Shown here: positions 1 through 8,537 of the stretch, in pieces
How the letters are laid out: each line of letters opens with the position of its first letter
Numbering within the stretch: position 1 is the stretch's first letter
Source of the DNA: Saprospiraceae bacterium
GTDB taxonomy: Bacteria; Bacteroidota; Bacteroidia; Chitinophagales; Saprospiraceae
DNA length: 40,505 bases
Assembly: GCA_021738725.1 (NCBI GenBank)
Contig: JAIPBE010000032.1
Location: 1 to 40,505 of the forward strand
Direction of reading: 5' to 3'
The notes under the pieces: generated by a model
The model's database searches: none
What the model was told of the DNA's origin: nothing
Seen by the model: the letters and a program-made list of their open reading frames with translations, nothing else
Program-made: the position numbers and the translations under genes

Positions 1-954
1 AAATTGCATCAACCCTTCTCCGGTCCGAAGGATAAACAGGCAGGCAGCCAAACGTTCAACCTATGTCCTCATTCCAGGGACAACCAGGAACCAGAAACGC
101 AGGAACACAGGAACTGCGCATTCGGTATTCGGCCACTGCGTTGGGCCTTTTACCCTTTACCTTTTATCCTTTTTCAGGGATGAGGAATCAGGGATGAGGG
201 ATGAATCGTTATTTCGGTATTTCGTTATTGGGTTATTTCGACAACCAGATGTAGACAGAGCGCCGAGGGCCGAAGGGCCGGAGGAGTTATTTCAGTGTCA
301 CACTTGGCCCGTGGTGATTGGGAAGTATCCTGAAAATTGCATCAACCCTTCTCCGGTCCGAAGGATAAACAGGCAGGCAGCCAAACGTTCAACCTATGTC
401 CTCATTCCAGGGACAACCAGGAACCAGGAACGCAGGAACACAGGAACTGCGCATTCGGTATTCGGCGTTCGGTTTTCGGCCACTGGGTTGGGCCTTTTAC
501 CCTTTACCCTTTACCCTTTTTTTATAGGGATGAGGGATCAGGGATGAGGGATGAATCGTTATTTCGGTATTTCGTTATTGGGTTATTGCAACAATCAACA
601 CAAATCATGCAAGCAAAAATCAGGAACAAGGAACACAGGAATCTAACCAGCAGCAGGCAGGAACAAATGAACCGTGCTTTCGGTACTCGGCGTTCGGCGT
701 TCGGAATTCGGCCACTGCGTTGAGCCTTTTACCTTTTACCCTTTTTCAGGGATGAGGAATCAGGGATGAGGGATGAATCGGAGGCCATAGGCTGAAGTTC
801 CCTTTCTGAAAAAACCACGTTGAACCTTGAACAGGCTGACCGACAGGACACGCCTTAAACCTTGAACCGCCAAACGGTCAATACTAATCAGGCATTGACA
901 CACGGCGAATTGCGAACAGCGAATAGCGAATAACCCCGAGGCCTCGTGGCGAAA
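1..954. repeat. Gene-free repeat block left of galE
   Basis: No credible coding region was found; the short open frames here run through repeats and have no family features. Positions 1 to about 240 recur at 334 to about 590, offset 333 at the left end and 350 at the right end because the second copy carries extra short words. The first 130 bases of the two copies are almost identical. A partial third copy (about 675-780) repeats the TTCGG, TTTTACC and GGATGAGG segments. Inside the copies are heptamer runs: TTCGGNN four times at 454-481 and TTTACCC three times at 496-516. GTTATTTCG occurs at 208, 232 and 558. Copy one begins at the window edge, so the array may extend leftwards. Confidence 0.85.
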
Positions 955-1983
955 TCACTCTTTACTCTCCACTCTTCTCTTCTCCCATTTCCATGCACTG
1001 GCAGCCATGTCTTCCAGCGTACGTTGCGCCGTCCAACCCAGGACCTGATTGGCCCTGGACGTATCGGCCCACACCTGCTCGACATCCCCCGGTCGGCGGT
1101 CCACGATCCGATAGTTGAGGCTCACGCCCGTCATCTGCTCAAAAGCATGGATCACTTCCAGCACGGTTGATCCCTTTCCCGTTCCGATATTGAATGTTTC
1201 AAACGCGGTGGCATGTCGCTTTTCGATCAATCGCTCCAGGGCAATTCGATGCGCGGCAGCCAGATCGGAGACATGAATATAGTCCCGGACAGCTGTTCCA
1301 TCAAGGGTGGCATAATCGCCCCCAAATACTTTCAGTTCATCGCGCAGCCCGGCAGCTGTCTGCGTGATATAAGGCATCAGGTTGGCGGGAATGCCGATCG
1401 GCAGTTCACCGATCAATCCCGAAGGATCCGCTCCAACAGGATTGAAATATCGCAGCGAAATGACCCTGTGAAACAATCCGGCCGCCGCAGCATCCTGCAA
1501 CATCTCCTCGCAGATCTGCTTGGTATTCCCGTAGGGTGACTGAGCAGGCTGAATGGGTGCATCTTCTGTGACAGGCAACACCTCCGGTTGTCCGTATACG
1601 GTACAAGAAGAAGAAAAGATCAAATTGTCCATATTCAATACGGACATCACCTGCAACAAGCTGATCATTCCCCCGACATTGTTGGCATAGTAGGCAAGGG
1701 GATCCTCTACACTTTCACCGACGGCCTTGAAGGCCGCAAAATGGATCACTCCGACTGCATCCTGATGCATCAAAAGCACGTCTGTTAAAGCCTGGCGATC
1801 GCAAATATCGATCTGCAAAAATGCAGGCTGTACACCCGTGATAGCGGTGATCCCCTCCAGGACGCTTCTCTCTGAATTCGACAAGTTATCCAGGACGACC
1901 ACCTCATATCCGGCTCGTTGCAATTCAACCACCGTATGCGAACCGATATAGCCGGTCCCACCGGTCACAATGACCTTTCTCAT
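955..1983 (-). CDS. galE: UDP-glucose 4-epimerase GalE
   Basis: Interconverts UDP-glucose and UDP-galactose in the cytoplasm, feeding galactose use and surface polysaccharide synthesis. It is an extended short-chain dehydrogenase. The N-terminus begins MRKVIVTGGTGYIGSHT, with the NAD-binding glycine motif at residues 8-14. The catalytic Ser is near 124-126, and the YxxxK pair is Y151/K155 in SPYGNTK. The length of 342 residues matches the family (E. coli GalE has 338). An ATG at 1992 would add MSE, and longer frames reach 2064. I prefer 1983 because the family normally starts at this MxKxxVTGG and because a TAnnTTTG element at 1997-2004 would start transcription at about 1990. It is a single gene, divergent from the thioredoxin gene at 2259, with repeats directly after its stop. 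Function is secure; the start is uncertain by 3 residues. Confidence 0.95.
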   Translation of the reverse strand: MRKVIVTGGTGYIGSHTVVELQRAGYEVVVLDNLSNSERSVLEGITAITGVQPAFLQIDICDRQALTDVLLMHQDAVGVIHFAAFKAVGESVEDPLAYYANNVGGMISLLQVMSVLNMDNLIFSSSCTVYGQPEVLPVTEDAPIQPAQSPYGNTKQICEEMLQDAAAAGLFHRVISLRYFNPVGADPSGLIGELPIGIPANLMPYITQTAAGLRDELKVFGGDYATLDGTAVRDYIHVSDLAAAHRIALERLIEKRHATAFETFNIGTGKGSTVLEVIHAFEQMTGVSLNYRIVDRRPGDVEQVWADTSRANQVLGWTAQRTLEDMAASAWKWEKRRVESKE

Positions 1984-1996
1984 TTCAGACATATGG

Positions 1997-2004
1997 CAAA
2001 GGTA
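1997..2004 (-). promoter_or_regulatory. -7 promoter element TAnnTTTG upstream of galE
   Basis: The minus strand reads TACCTTTG, an exact match to the Bacteroidota -7 consensus TAnnTTTG. It lies 4 nt from the ATG at 1992 and 13 nt from the ATG at 1983. No TTTG at the usual -33 spacing is visible. If used, the mRNA would be leaderless or nearly so. Confidence 0.45.
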
Positions 2005-2087
2005 AGGGATCAAGAAGATGTGCACCGAAAATATACTCCCTGCAGGAAAGTGCGCATTCAACATGCAGCAAAACCGTGATGATAGAT

Positions 2088-2118
2088 CAAAATAATCCGG
2101 GAACCAAGCTTATTCAAA
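2088..2118 (-). promoter_or_regulatory. Alternative galE promoter, -33/-7 pair
   Basis: The minus strand has TTTG (2118-2115), a 19-nt spacer, then TTATTTTG (2095-2088). The spacing fits Bacteroidota sigma-ABfr promoters, and the -7 box has one mismatch (TT for TA). It would give a leader of about 90-100 nt. It competes with the start-proximal element at 1997-2004. Confidence 0.35.
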
Positions 2119-2258
2119 GCATATTCTACTACCCGTATTTTATGCTTATACTTGTCTGAGGAAGGGAAGACAACCAGGCAGTACCTCCTCAATGGCAAGG
2201 AACACACTGATTCGTACACCTTTTTCTGAATCCAAACACACAGCCTCAACGCATAGCC

Positions 2259-3293
2259 ATGAAAAGTCTATTTATCCTTTTACTCACGCTTCCTTTCTTT
2301 GCGTACAATCAGAATCCCCATGAATTTGTGGTCCTGTCCGGTCAGATCACGGATCAAAGCAGTGACTCCCTCCTGGTGAGAAGTCGCTCATTTTCCAAAA
2401 CGATTCACGTATATGAAGATGGTACATTCTGGGATACATTTCAGGTAACAACCGGCGTATATAATTTGTACGATGGCCATGAATCGACCAATGTCTTTCT
2501 AAAAAATGGCTACGACCTCTACCTGACTCTTGACACAAAAGAGTTTGATGAAACAATCACATACACCGGTACCGGAGCAAAACACAGTAATTTTTTAGCC
2601 AAAAAGAGTCTTGAAGAAGAACGGCTTCTGGATTTTGATGCACTCAGCGAGATAAATGATCTCGACACTCTGGAATCAGCGCTGCAGAAGATCAGAGACG
2701 AGCTCAAACGGTACTATACATCAGATCCAACCGTAGACACCCTGGTGACAAAGGACGCTGTGAAAAATCTTGAACCCATGCTGGGTTCATACTCCAGATT
2801 TATCGGCGGATCGATCGCTTTAAAAAAGGAGCTACCAAAAGGAAGCACTTCTCCAGTTTTTACGGAATATGAAAATGTGGATGGTACCACCACATCGCTT
2901 ACCGATCTGCAAGGAAAATATGTCTACATCGATGTGTGGGCCACCTGGTGCGGACCCTGCAAAGCAGAAATACCCTTTTTAAAGGAAATAGAGGAAGCAT
3001 ACCACAATCGCAATATCCACTTTGTCAGCCTGTCTGTTGATGATGACAGAACACACAGCAATTCGTGGGATAAAGCCCGTGAAGATTGGAAAAATATGAT
3101 CGAGGAAAAGGGCCTTGGAGGCATTCAGTTATTTGCACCAGAAGGCTGGAAATCCGACTTCGTTACTGCTTATAAAATAAAAGGCATCCCCCGCTTTATC
3201 CTGATCGACCCGAAAGGCAATGTCGTCACGCCCGATGCCCCCAAGCCGTCAAATCCAAAATTGAAAACATTATTTGAATCACTAAAAATCTAA
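2259..3293 (+). CDS. TlpA-like thiol-disulfide oxidoreductase
   Basis: Predicted exported thioredoxin-fold protein that reduces or rearranges disulfides in the periplasm. Residues 1 to about 18 (MKSLFILLLTLPFFAYNQ) form a signal peptide without a clear lipobox. Residues about 20-190 are a variable N-terminal domain of the kind found before TlpA domains in Bacteroidota (DUF4369-like in layout only). The C-terminal thioredoxin domain (about 200-344) has WATWCGPCKAEIPF with the active-site pair C231/C234, and a cis-Pro region at GIPRFILIDPKG. The length of 344 is usual for this architecture. The next gene at 3442 also carries a thioredoxin fold, 148 bp downstream on the same strand. Both genes look AT-richer than galE and the genes after 6413. 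The exact substrate cannot be told. Confidence 0.9.
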   Translation: MKSLFILLLTLPFFAYNQNPHEFVVLSGQITDQSSDSLLVRSRSFSKTIHVYEDGTFWDTFQVTTGVYNLYDGHESTNVFLKNGYDLYLTLDTKEFDETITYTGTGAKHSNFLAKKSLEEERLLDFDALSEINDLDTLESALQKIRDELKRYYTSDPTVDTLVTKDAVKNLEPMLGSYSRFIGGSIALKKELPKGSTSPVFTEYENVDGTTTSLTDLQGKYVYIDVWATWCGPCKAEIPFLKEIEEAYHNRNIHFVSLSVDDDRTHSNSWDKAREDWKNMIEEKGLGGIQLFAPEGWKSDFVTAYKIKGIPRFILIDPKGNVVTPDAPKPSNPKLKTLFESLKI

Positions 3294-3338
3294 ACGACCC
3301 TCCCACTGAATATTGGCGACAGACTGCATTGTACGCCC

Positions 3339-3370
3339 ATTGATAATCAGTTTATCATAATCTCATTTTG
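3339..3370 (+). promoter_or_regulatory. Candidate promoter for the DUF255 gene
   Basis: ATTG at 3339-3342 is followed by 20 nt and then TCATTTTG at 3363-3370. This fits TTTG-N19/21-TAnnTTTG with one mismatch in each box. It lies about 70 nt before the ATG at 3442. If real, the DUF255 gene is transcribed separately from the TlpA-like gene. Confidence 0.35.
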
Positions 3371-3441
3371 TATTCAATCCAAAATAAGTCCTCCTCATCT
3401 ATTCATCATCAAACGAGGGTCTTCCAGCAGAAAATTGCAGC

Positions 3442-5544
3442 ATGAAAAAAGCGACCTATCTCCTGTTTACCATGTGGATTCTATCGCTTTACTCCTGTTC
3501 AGGACAGCCAAAACAGACGCAAAATGAGGCCTATGAATTCACAAATGAATTAATTCATGAACGCAGTCCCTACCTACTGCAACACGCTCATAATCCAGTG
3601 AACTGGCAACCGTGGGGAGAAAAAGCCTTTCAAAAGGCGCGTGAGGAAAACAAACTGGTCATTATCAGCATCGGGTATGCCGCATGCCACTGGTGCCACG
3701 TCATGGAACACGAAAGTTTCGAGGATATAGACGTGGCCAACTATATGAATGAACATTTCATATGCATCAAGGTGGATCGGGAAGAGCGACCGGATGTGGA
3801 TCAGATCTATATGACTGCTGCTCAACTCATGACGGGCAGAGGTGGCTGGCCTCTCAATGCATTGGCCCTGCCGGATGGGAAACCCTTTTATGCGGGCACT
3901 TATTTCCCAAAAAAGAGCTGGCTGGACATGTTGAATTATTTCGTAGACATCCAGTCAAAAGACCCCAACTCAATAAATGATCAAGCGCAGAAGGTGACCG
4001 ATGGAATCCGCAGTGCCGAACAGGTCACGTTTGCTCAGGACAAACCCATCGCCTCCATCACCGATATCCATAAACTTTTTGATCAATGGAAAACAACAAT
4101 TGACTTTGAGAAAGGGGGTGAGCAGGGAGCTCCCAAGTTTCCGTTGCCTTCCAATTGGGAATACCTCTTGCAATATCACTACCTCACACATGATTCGAAT
4201 GCACTGAATGCGGTAACGGTGACCCTGGACAATATGGCGAGCGGTGGCATATACGATCAGTTGGGTGGTGGCTTTGCACGGTATTCGACAGATGAGGACT
4301 GGAAGGCGCCACACTTTGAAAAAATGCTGTACGACAATGCCCAACTCGTCAGCCTCTATAGTCATGCATACCAAGTGACCAAAATCCCGGTTTACAAAAA
4401 AGTCGTACTGGAAACACTCGATTTTATCAAAACGGAGCTCAGTGCACCTGATGGAGGTTTTTACTCGTCTCTGGATGCGGACAGCGAGGGTGAAGAAGGC
4501 AAATACTATGTTTGGACGACTGAGGAAATCAACGCCATTCTCACTGCTGAAGCTCCTCTGTTTATCGACTATTACAACCTGACCAGATCCGGTAATTGGG
4601 AAGACCAGAAAAATATCCTGCTTCGAAAGCCACAAGATGAGAAACTGGTTAAAAAATATGCCATTTCGATAGAAGAAATGCATAGGAGGATAGAACAAGC
4701 AAAGGCGAAAGTTATGGCTGTCCGATCCAAAAGATTAAAACCCAGACTGGATGACAAAATATTAACCTCCTGGAATGCCCTTATGGTAAAAGGGTACATC
4801 GATGCATACCGCGCTTTTGGGGACAAAGAGTACAGAGAAGAGGCCATTCGCCAGGCAAACTACATCTTTAAAAATACAGTCCTTAAAAACTTTGAAATTT
4901 TACGATCCAATAATGGCGACCACTCATCCATCTATGGCTTTCTAGATGATTATGCGTTTACGATCTCGACGTGTATCGCCCTCTATCAGGTCACCTTTGA
5001 TGAATTATGGTTACATCGTGCAAAAGATATAAGTGACTATACCTTGATTCACTTTTTTGACCATGAATCAGGTATGTTCTTTTATACAAATGGTCAGTAT
5101 GCCGATTTAATTGCCCGCAAAATGGAGGTGGCTGACAATGTCATTCCTTCATCCAACTCTGCAATGGCAAAAAATCTACTCCTCCTTGGGTTGTATTTTG
5201 ACCATGATGCGTATATTCAAACAGCTAGACAAATGATCCTGAATGTGCAGGAAGACATGCATCAAAACATTCGTTATTATTCAAACTGGGGAAGCGTTGA
5301 ACTCCTATTGATTCAACCACCAACCGAAGTCGCTATTCTGGGGCCGGATTTCGAACAATTCAGAATGAAATTGAATGAATACTTTCTCCCCCATTCTATT
5401 CTCCTGGGGGGCGATCAGGAGGGCAGCCTCCCCCTTCTTGAAAACAAACTTGTGCCCGAACGCACAATCATCTATGTATGCCAGGATAAGGTCTGTAAAC
5501 TGCCCACAATAAGTGTCGAAGAAGCCCTCAAACAAATCAATTAA
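3442..5544 (+). CDS. DUF255 / YyaL-type thioredoxin-domain lipoprotein
   Basis: Belongs to the conserved thioredoxin-domain family typified by bacterial YyaL and mammalian SPATA20. An N-terminal thioredoxin-like DUF255 domain is followed by an (alpha/alpha)6-barrel like that of N-acylglucosamine 2-epimerases. The hallmark [13 protein letters not shown] and CHWCHVM motifs are present, with C82 and C85. The pattern [13 protein letters not shown] and [15 protein letters not shown] follow in the barrel region. The length of 700 is typical. Unusually, residues 1-19 form a lipoprotein signal ending in LSLYSC, so this copy should be lipid-anchored outside the cytoplasm, whereas I know the family mainly as soluble proteins. 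The biochemical function of the family is not established. Gene-free repeats begin just after the stop. Confidence 0.9.
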   Translation: MKKATYLLFTMWILSLYSCSGQPKQTQNEAYEFTNELIHERSPYLLQHAHNPVNWQPWGEKAFQKAREENKLVIISIGYAACHWCHVMEHESFEDIDVANYMNEHFICIKVDREERPDVDQIYMTAAQLMTGRGGWPLNALALPDGKPFYAGTYFPKKSWLDMLNYFVDIQSKDPNSINDQAQKVTDGIRSAEQVTFAQDKPIASITDIHKLFDQWKTTIDFEKGGEQGAPKFPLPSNWEYLLQYHYLTHDSNALNAVTVTLDNMASGGIYDQLGGGFARYSTDEDWKAPHFEKMLYDNAQLVSLYSHAYQVTKIPVYKKVVLETLDFIKTELSAPDGGFYSSLDADSEGEEGKYYVWTTEEINAILTAEAPLFIDYYNLTRSGNWEDQKNILLRKPQDEKLVKKYAISIEEMHRRIEQAKAKVMAVRSKRLKPRLDDKILTSWNALMVKGYIDAYRAFGDKEYREEAIRQANYIFKNTVLKNFEILRSNNGDHSSIYGFLDDYAFTISTCIALYQVTFDELWLHRAKDISDYTLIHFFDHESGMFFYTNGQYADLIARKMEVADNVIPSSNSAMAKNLLLLGLYFDHDAYIQTARQMILNVQEDMHQNIRYYSNWGSVELLLIQPPTEVAILGPDFEQFRMKLNEYFLPHSILLGGDQEGSLPLLENKLVPERTIIYVCQDKVCKLPTISVEEALKQIN

Positions 5545-5560
5545 GGACCCTCATCCTGAA

Positions 5561-5595
5561 AACTGATAACTGATAACTGATAACTGATAACTGAA
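5561..5595 (+). repeat. Heptamer tandem repeat AACTGAT x4 + AACTGAA
   Basis: Four exact AACTGAT units in perfect 7-nt phase (5561, 5568, 5575, 5582), followed by AACTGAA at 5589-5595. It starts 16 bases after the stop codon of the DUF255 gene. Confidence 0.95.
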
Positions 5596-5750
5596 TTTCC
5601 ACTCTCTTCCACCTTCCGCTTTCCGACTTTCTCCTTTTTTAATCCTAGTGCTTCCTTTGGCGACTAAAGTCACCATTACAATTCTTCATGCCCTCCGCCT
5701 CACCCTCTCAAAGTCTCATGGTCTTAAAGTTACCATTCCCTTCCGATTTC

Positions 5751-5864
5751 CGCGTTTCTTATTCCTTATTTCTCATTCCAGTCGTCTCTCCGTCTCCTCC
5801 ACTAACCAGTCCTCAACCATCGAAGGTACCGACAACCGACAACTGACAACTGACAACTGAATTT
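5751..5864 (+). repeat. 114-bp direct repeat, copy A
   Basis: Near-identical to 6203-6316, at an offset of 452. It starts CGCGTTTCTTATTCC, contains CCTCAACCATCGAAGG, and ends in the heptamer run GACAACC then GACAACT three times (5831-5858). Only a few substitutions separate the copies. Confidence 0.9.
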
Positions 5865-6202
5865 TCAAAAACACCACTCTCCACCCTCCACTCTCTTCCC
5901 TCCACTATCTTCCTATTTTGTCATTTCTTATTTCTAATTCATTTCCCCTTTTCGTCCCAACAGATAATGGAAAACTCCAAAAATCAAACCCCAAAAATCA
6001 AATAAACACCAAATTCTAAGTCCGAATGACCCAAAAGATGGGATTCCCTCTGGTCTCTTCGTCTCTTCACCTAAAATTCCGACTTCCACCTTCCGCCTCT
6101 TTTGGAAGCCTCACTTCTTACCTTTTTCTTACAACTCTAAGTATCAGAGACATCTAAAAGTTTGACACGGCAGCTTAAGCAGCCGATACGAGACTGCACT
6201 TC

Positions 6203-6316
6203 CGCGTTTCTTATTCCTTATTTCTCATTCCTGTCGTCTCTCCCTCTCCTCCACTACCCAGTCCTCAACCATCGAAGGAACCGACAACTGATAACCGACA
6301 ACTGACAACTGAATTT
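6203..6316 (+). repeat. 114-bp direct repeat, copy B
   Basis: Second copy of 5751-5864. Its terminal run mixes GACAACT, GATAACC and GACAACT units, so the heptamer tail has diverged more than the body. It lies 97 bases before the gene at 6413. Confidence 0.9.
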
Positions 6317-6412
6317 CCAGATCCACCACTCTCCACCCTTTACTCTCCACTCTCTACCCTTTGAACATAAATTTCATATTACCACTACCTTAGTCCTCGC
6401 CAAACCCGATCC

Positions 6413-8389
6413 ATGGTCGCGAAGAAGAAATCCACCCCGAAGTCTGCACCGTCAGGCACCAACCCACCTGATCATCCATCGGCATCCTTCCTGTTTCAAT
6501 ATGCTCCCTGGTTGGTCGTTGCGTTGGGATTTGCGCTTTACATCAATACCTTCTTTCACGACTATGCCCTGGATGATGCCATCGTTATCACCGAGAACAT
6601 GTTCACGCAAGAAGGTATCAGTGGCATCCCGGGACTGGCCAGATACGATACTTTCTATGGCTTTTTCAAGGAGGAAGGCAAGGCCAACCTGGTCGCCGGA
6701 GGTCGATACCGCCCCCTGACGCCCATCCTCTTCGCTGTCGAACAATCCATCTTCGGAGGAAGTCCATTCATGAGCCATTTGATCAATGCGCTGCTCTATG
6801 GTGGCCTTTGCGCTCTGCTCTTCTTCACCCTCCAGACAATGCTCACCGGACGGATGGATCGGTCCGTAGCGACCTGGATCGCCATCCTGGCAGCCGGACT
6901 CTTCGCTGCCCACCCGCTGCATACTGAAGTCGTGGCCAACATTAAAGGCCGGGATGAAATCCTGACCCTTCTGGGTAGTCTGGCAGCATGGTGGCTTTCT
7001 CTCCAGGCATTCGATAAAAAACGCCCTGGCCTGGTTCTCGCAGCTGCCGGATGCCTCTTCCTCGCCCTGCTCAGCAAAGAGAACGCCATCACGTTTCTGG
7101 CAGTGATCCCGGTATCTCTCTGGTTTTTTCGTGTGGAATGGTCCCCCTCCCGGATCATCTCCCTCTGGCCCCTGGCTGCTGCAACCGTGGCCTTCCTCAT
7201 CATCCGGGGAGCCGTCATCGGCTGGGGCACTGGAGAGCCTCCCCTCGAAATGCTCAACAACCCCTTCGTCAAACTGGTCGGCAACCAGTACGTCGCTTTT
7301 AGCGGGGCCGAACGCTGGGGCACCATCCTGTTCACCCTGTTACTTTACCTCAAGCTCCTGGTTTGGCCCATACCTCTCACTCACGACTACTATCCCCGCC
7401 ATATCGCCATCCATGATCTGAGTGAACCCCTGGTCTGGCTGAGCATTCTGCTCCATCTGGTGCTGGTCATCATCATCATTCGCGGCTGGAAGTCCCGTTC
7501 CTTGCCGGCTTTTGCCGCCTTTTACTATCTGGCCACTTTGTCTATTGTATCCAACATCGTCTTTCCTGTCGGCACGAATATGTCCGAACGGTTTCTTTTC
7601 ATGCCCTCTGTCGGCTTTGCCCTCTTCCTGGGTTGGCTGTTCTTCATTCGTTTGAAGGACAGGTCACATGGACTCACCTGGGGACTGACAGCTGTTTTCA
7701 TCTTGTTGTGGAGCGCCCAGACCATTGCGCGCAACCCGGTCTGGAAAAACAATTACACCCTTTTCACCACCGATGTCAAAACCTCTGTCAATAGCGCCAA
7801 ACTCCAGAATGCCACGGGTGGTGAACTCATCACCCAGGCCATCCTTCCCGGTAATGAACCCCGAAGGGAGGCCATGATCCGTGAGGCGATCGCCCATCTG
7901 AATAAAGCTGTCGAGATCCATCCGGGATACAAGAATGCCTGTCTGCTCCTGGGCAATGCCCACAATTATTTGAAGGAATACCCTTCTGCCATCCAATGGT
8001 ACCAACGGGCCCTCAAACTCGATCCCAACTACCGCGAAGCCACCAGCAATATGCAAATCACCTATCGGGAAGCCGGGCGGTATATGGGAGAGGTTAAAAA
8101 TGACCTGCCTGCATCCATTGAGTACTTGAATAAATCACTAGCCCTCAAACCAGATGATTTTGAGACCAACCGTCTGCTGGGGATCGCCTACGGCATCGGA
8201 CGCCAACATGAAGAAGCTGTCCGATATTTCAGCCGTGCCCTGGAGATCCAGCCCGATAATGCCGAACTCATGGTCTATCTTGGGAACACCTGGTTCAATG
8301 CCGGCGATCCGATCAAAGGGAATGCCTGGCATGAGAAAGCCAGACAGCAGGATCCCCAGGTTTTTGAAAAGCTGGGGATCAAGAAATAG
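6413..8389 (+). CDS. TMTC-like membrane glycosyltransferase with TPR repeats
   Basis: Integral membrane protein of the GT-C type fused to C-terminal tetratricopeptide repeats, the layout of the eukaryotic TMTC O-mannosyltransferases and their bacterial relatives. After a short Lys-rich N-terminus, a membrane segment (about 31-47) leads to a loop with the acidic pair D54-D55 in HDYALDDA, the usual GT-C catalytic position. Further family motifs are GGRYRPLTP, HPLHTEVVANIKGRDE and LSKENAIT. About ten hydrophobic segments run to about residue 450. Residues about 490-645 hold three to four TPRs, such as AIQWYQRALKLDPNYREA and AVRYFSRALEIQPDN. By family analogy it transfers a sugar from a lipid-linked donor to an extracytoplasmic acceptor; donor and acceptor are unknown. 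The next gene starts 148 bp later. Confidence 0.8.
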   Translation: MVAKKKSTPKSAPSGTNPPDHPSASFLFQYAPWLVVALGFALYINTFFHDYALDDAIVITENMFTQEGISGIPGLARYDTFYGFFKEEGKANLVAGGRYRPLTPILFAVEQSIFGGSPFMSHLINALLYGGLCALLFFTLQTMLTGRMDRSVATWIAILAAGLFAAHPLHTEVVANIKGRDEILTLLGSLAAWWLSLQAFDKKRPGLVLAAAGCLFLALLSKENAITFLAVIPVSLWFFRVEWSPSRIISLWPLAAATVAFLIIRGAVIGWGTGEPPLEMLNNPFVKLVGNQYVAFSGAERWGTILFTLLLYLKLLVWPIPLTHDYYPRHIAIHDLSEPLVWLSILLHLVLVIIIIRGWKSRSLPAFAAFYYLATLSIVSNIVFPVGTNMSERFLFMPSVGFALFLGWLFFIRLKDRSHGLTWGLTAVFILLWSAQTIARNPVWKNNYTLFTTDVKTSVNSAKLQNATGGELITQAILPGNEPRREAMIREAIAHLNKAVEIHPGYKNACLLLGNAHNYLKEYPSAIQWYQRALKLDPNYREATSNMQITYREAGRYMGEVKNDLPASIEYLNKSLALKPDDFETNRLLGIAYGIGRQHEEAVRYFSRALEIQPDNAELMVYLGNTWFNAGDPIKGNAWHEKARQQDPQVFEKLGIKK

Positions 8390-8537
8390 GGGGACTCCTG
8401 GGCCCATTCCATCGCTTATTTAGTATCCTTGCTCTACAGCTCATACCAACACCTCTCCGATTGCGTTTTCTTCCCATTCTCACCGCGTACAGCCGACTCA
8501 TGAATCTGCATCGTCCCACTCTGAATTCTTTCATTGC

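Larger units (their letters stand above)
5545..6412. repeat. Pyrimidine-rich intergenic repeat region
   Basis: 868 bases without a credible gene. The plus strand is strongly C/T-rich, with degenerate runs of CTCTCCA/CCCTCCA type near 5600-5620, 5875-5910 and 6325-6360, and TTATTCC/TTATTTC words near 5760 and 6212. The latter are close to the reverse complement of the GGAATNA words found at 12780. The region contains the heptamer tandem at 5561-5595 and two near-identical 114-bp direct repeats. No convincing TAnnTTTG element was found before the gene at 6413. Confidence 0.75.

Noticed and set aside
194-723. Open frames of 117 and 128 codons at the left edge
   Set aside because: They run through low-complexity heptamer words and duplicate blocks, giving low-complexity peptides without family features.
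5545-6412. CRISPR-like or telomere-like array
   Set aside because: There are no regular spacers between direct repeats and no cas genes, and the repeat units are 7 nt or single large duplications.
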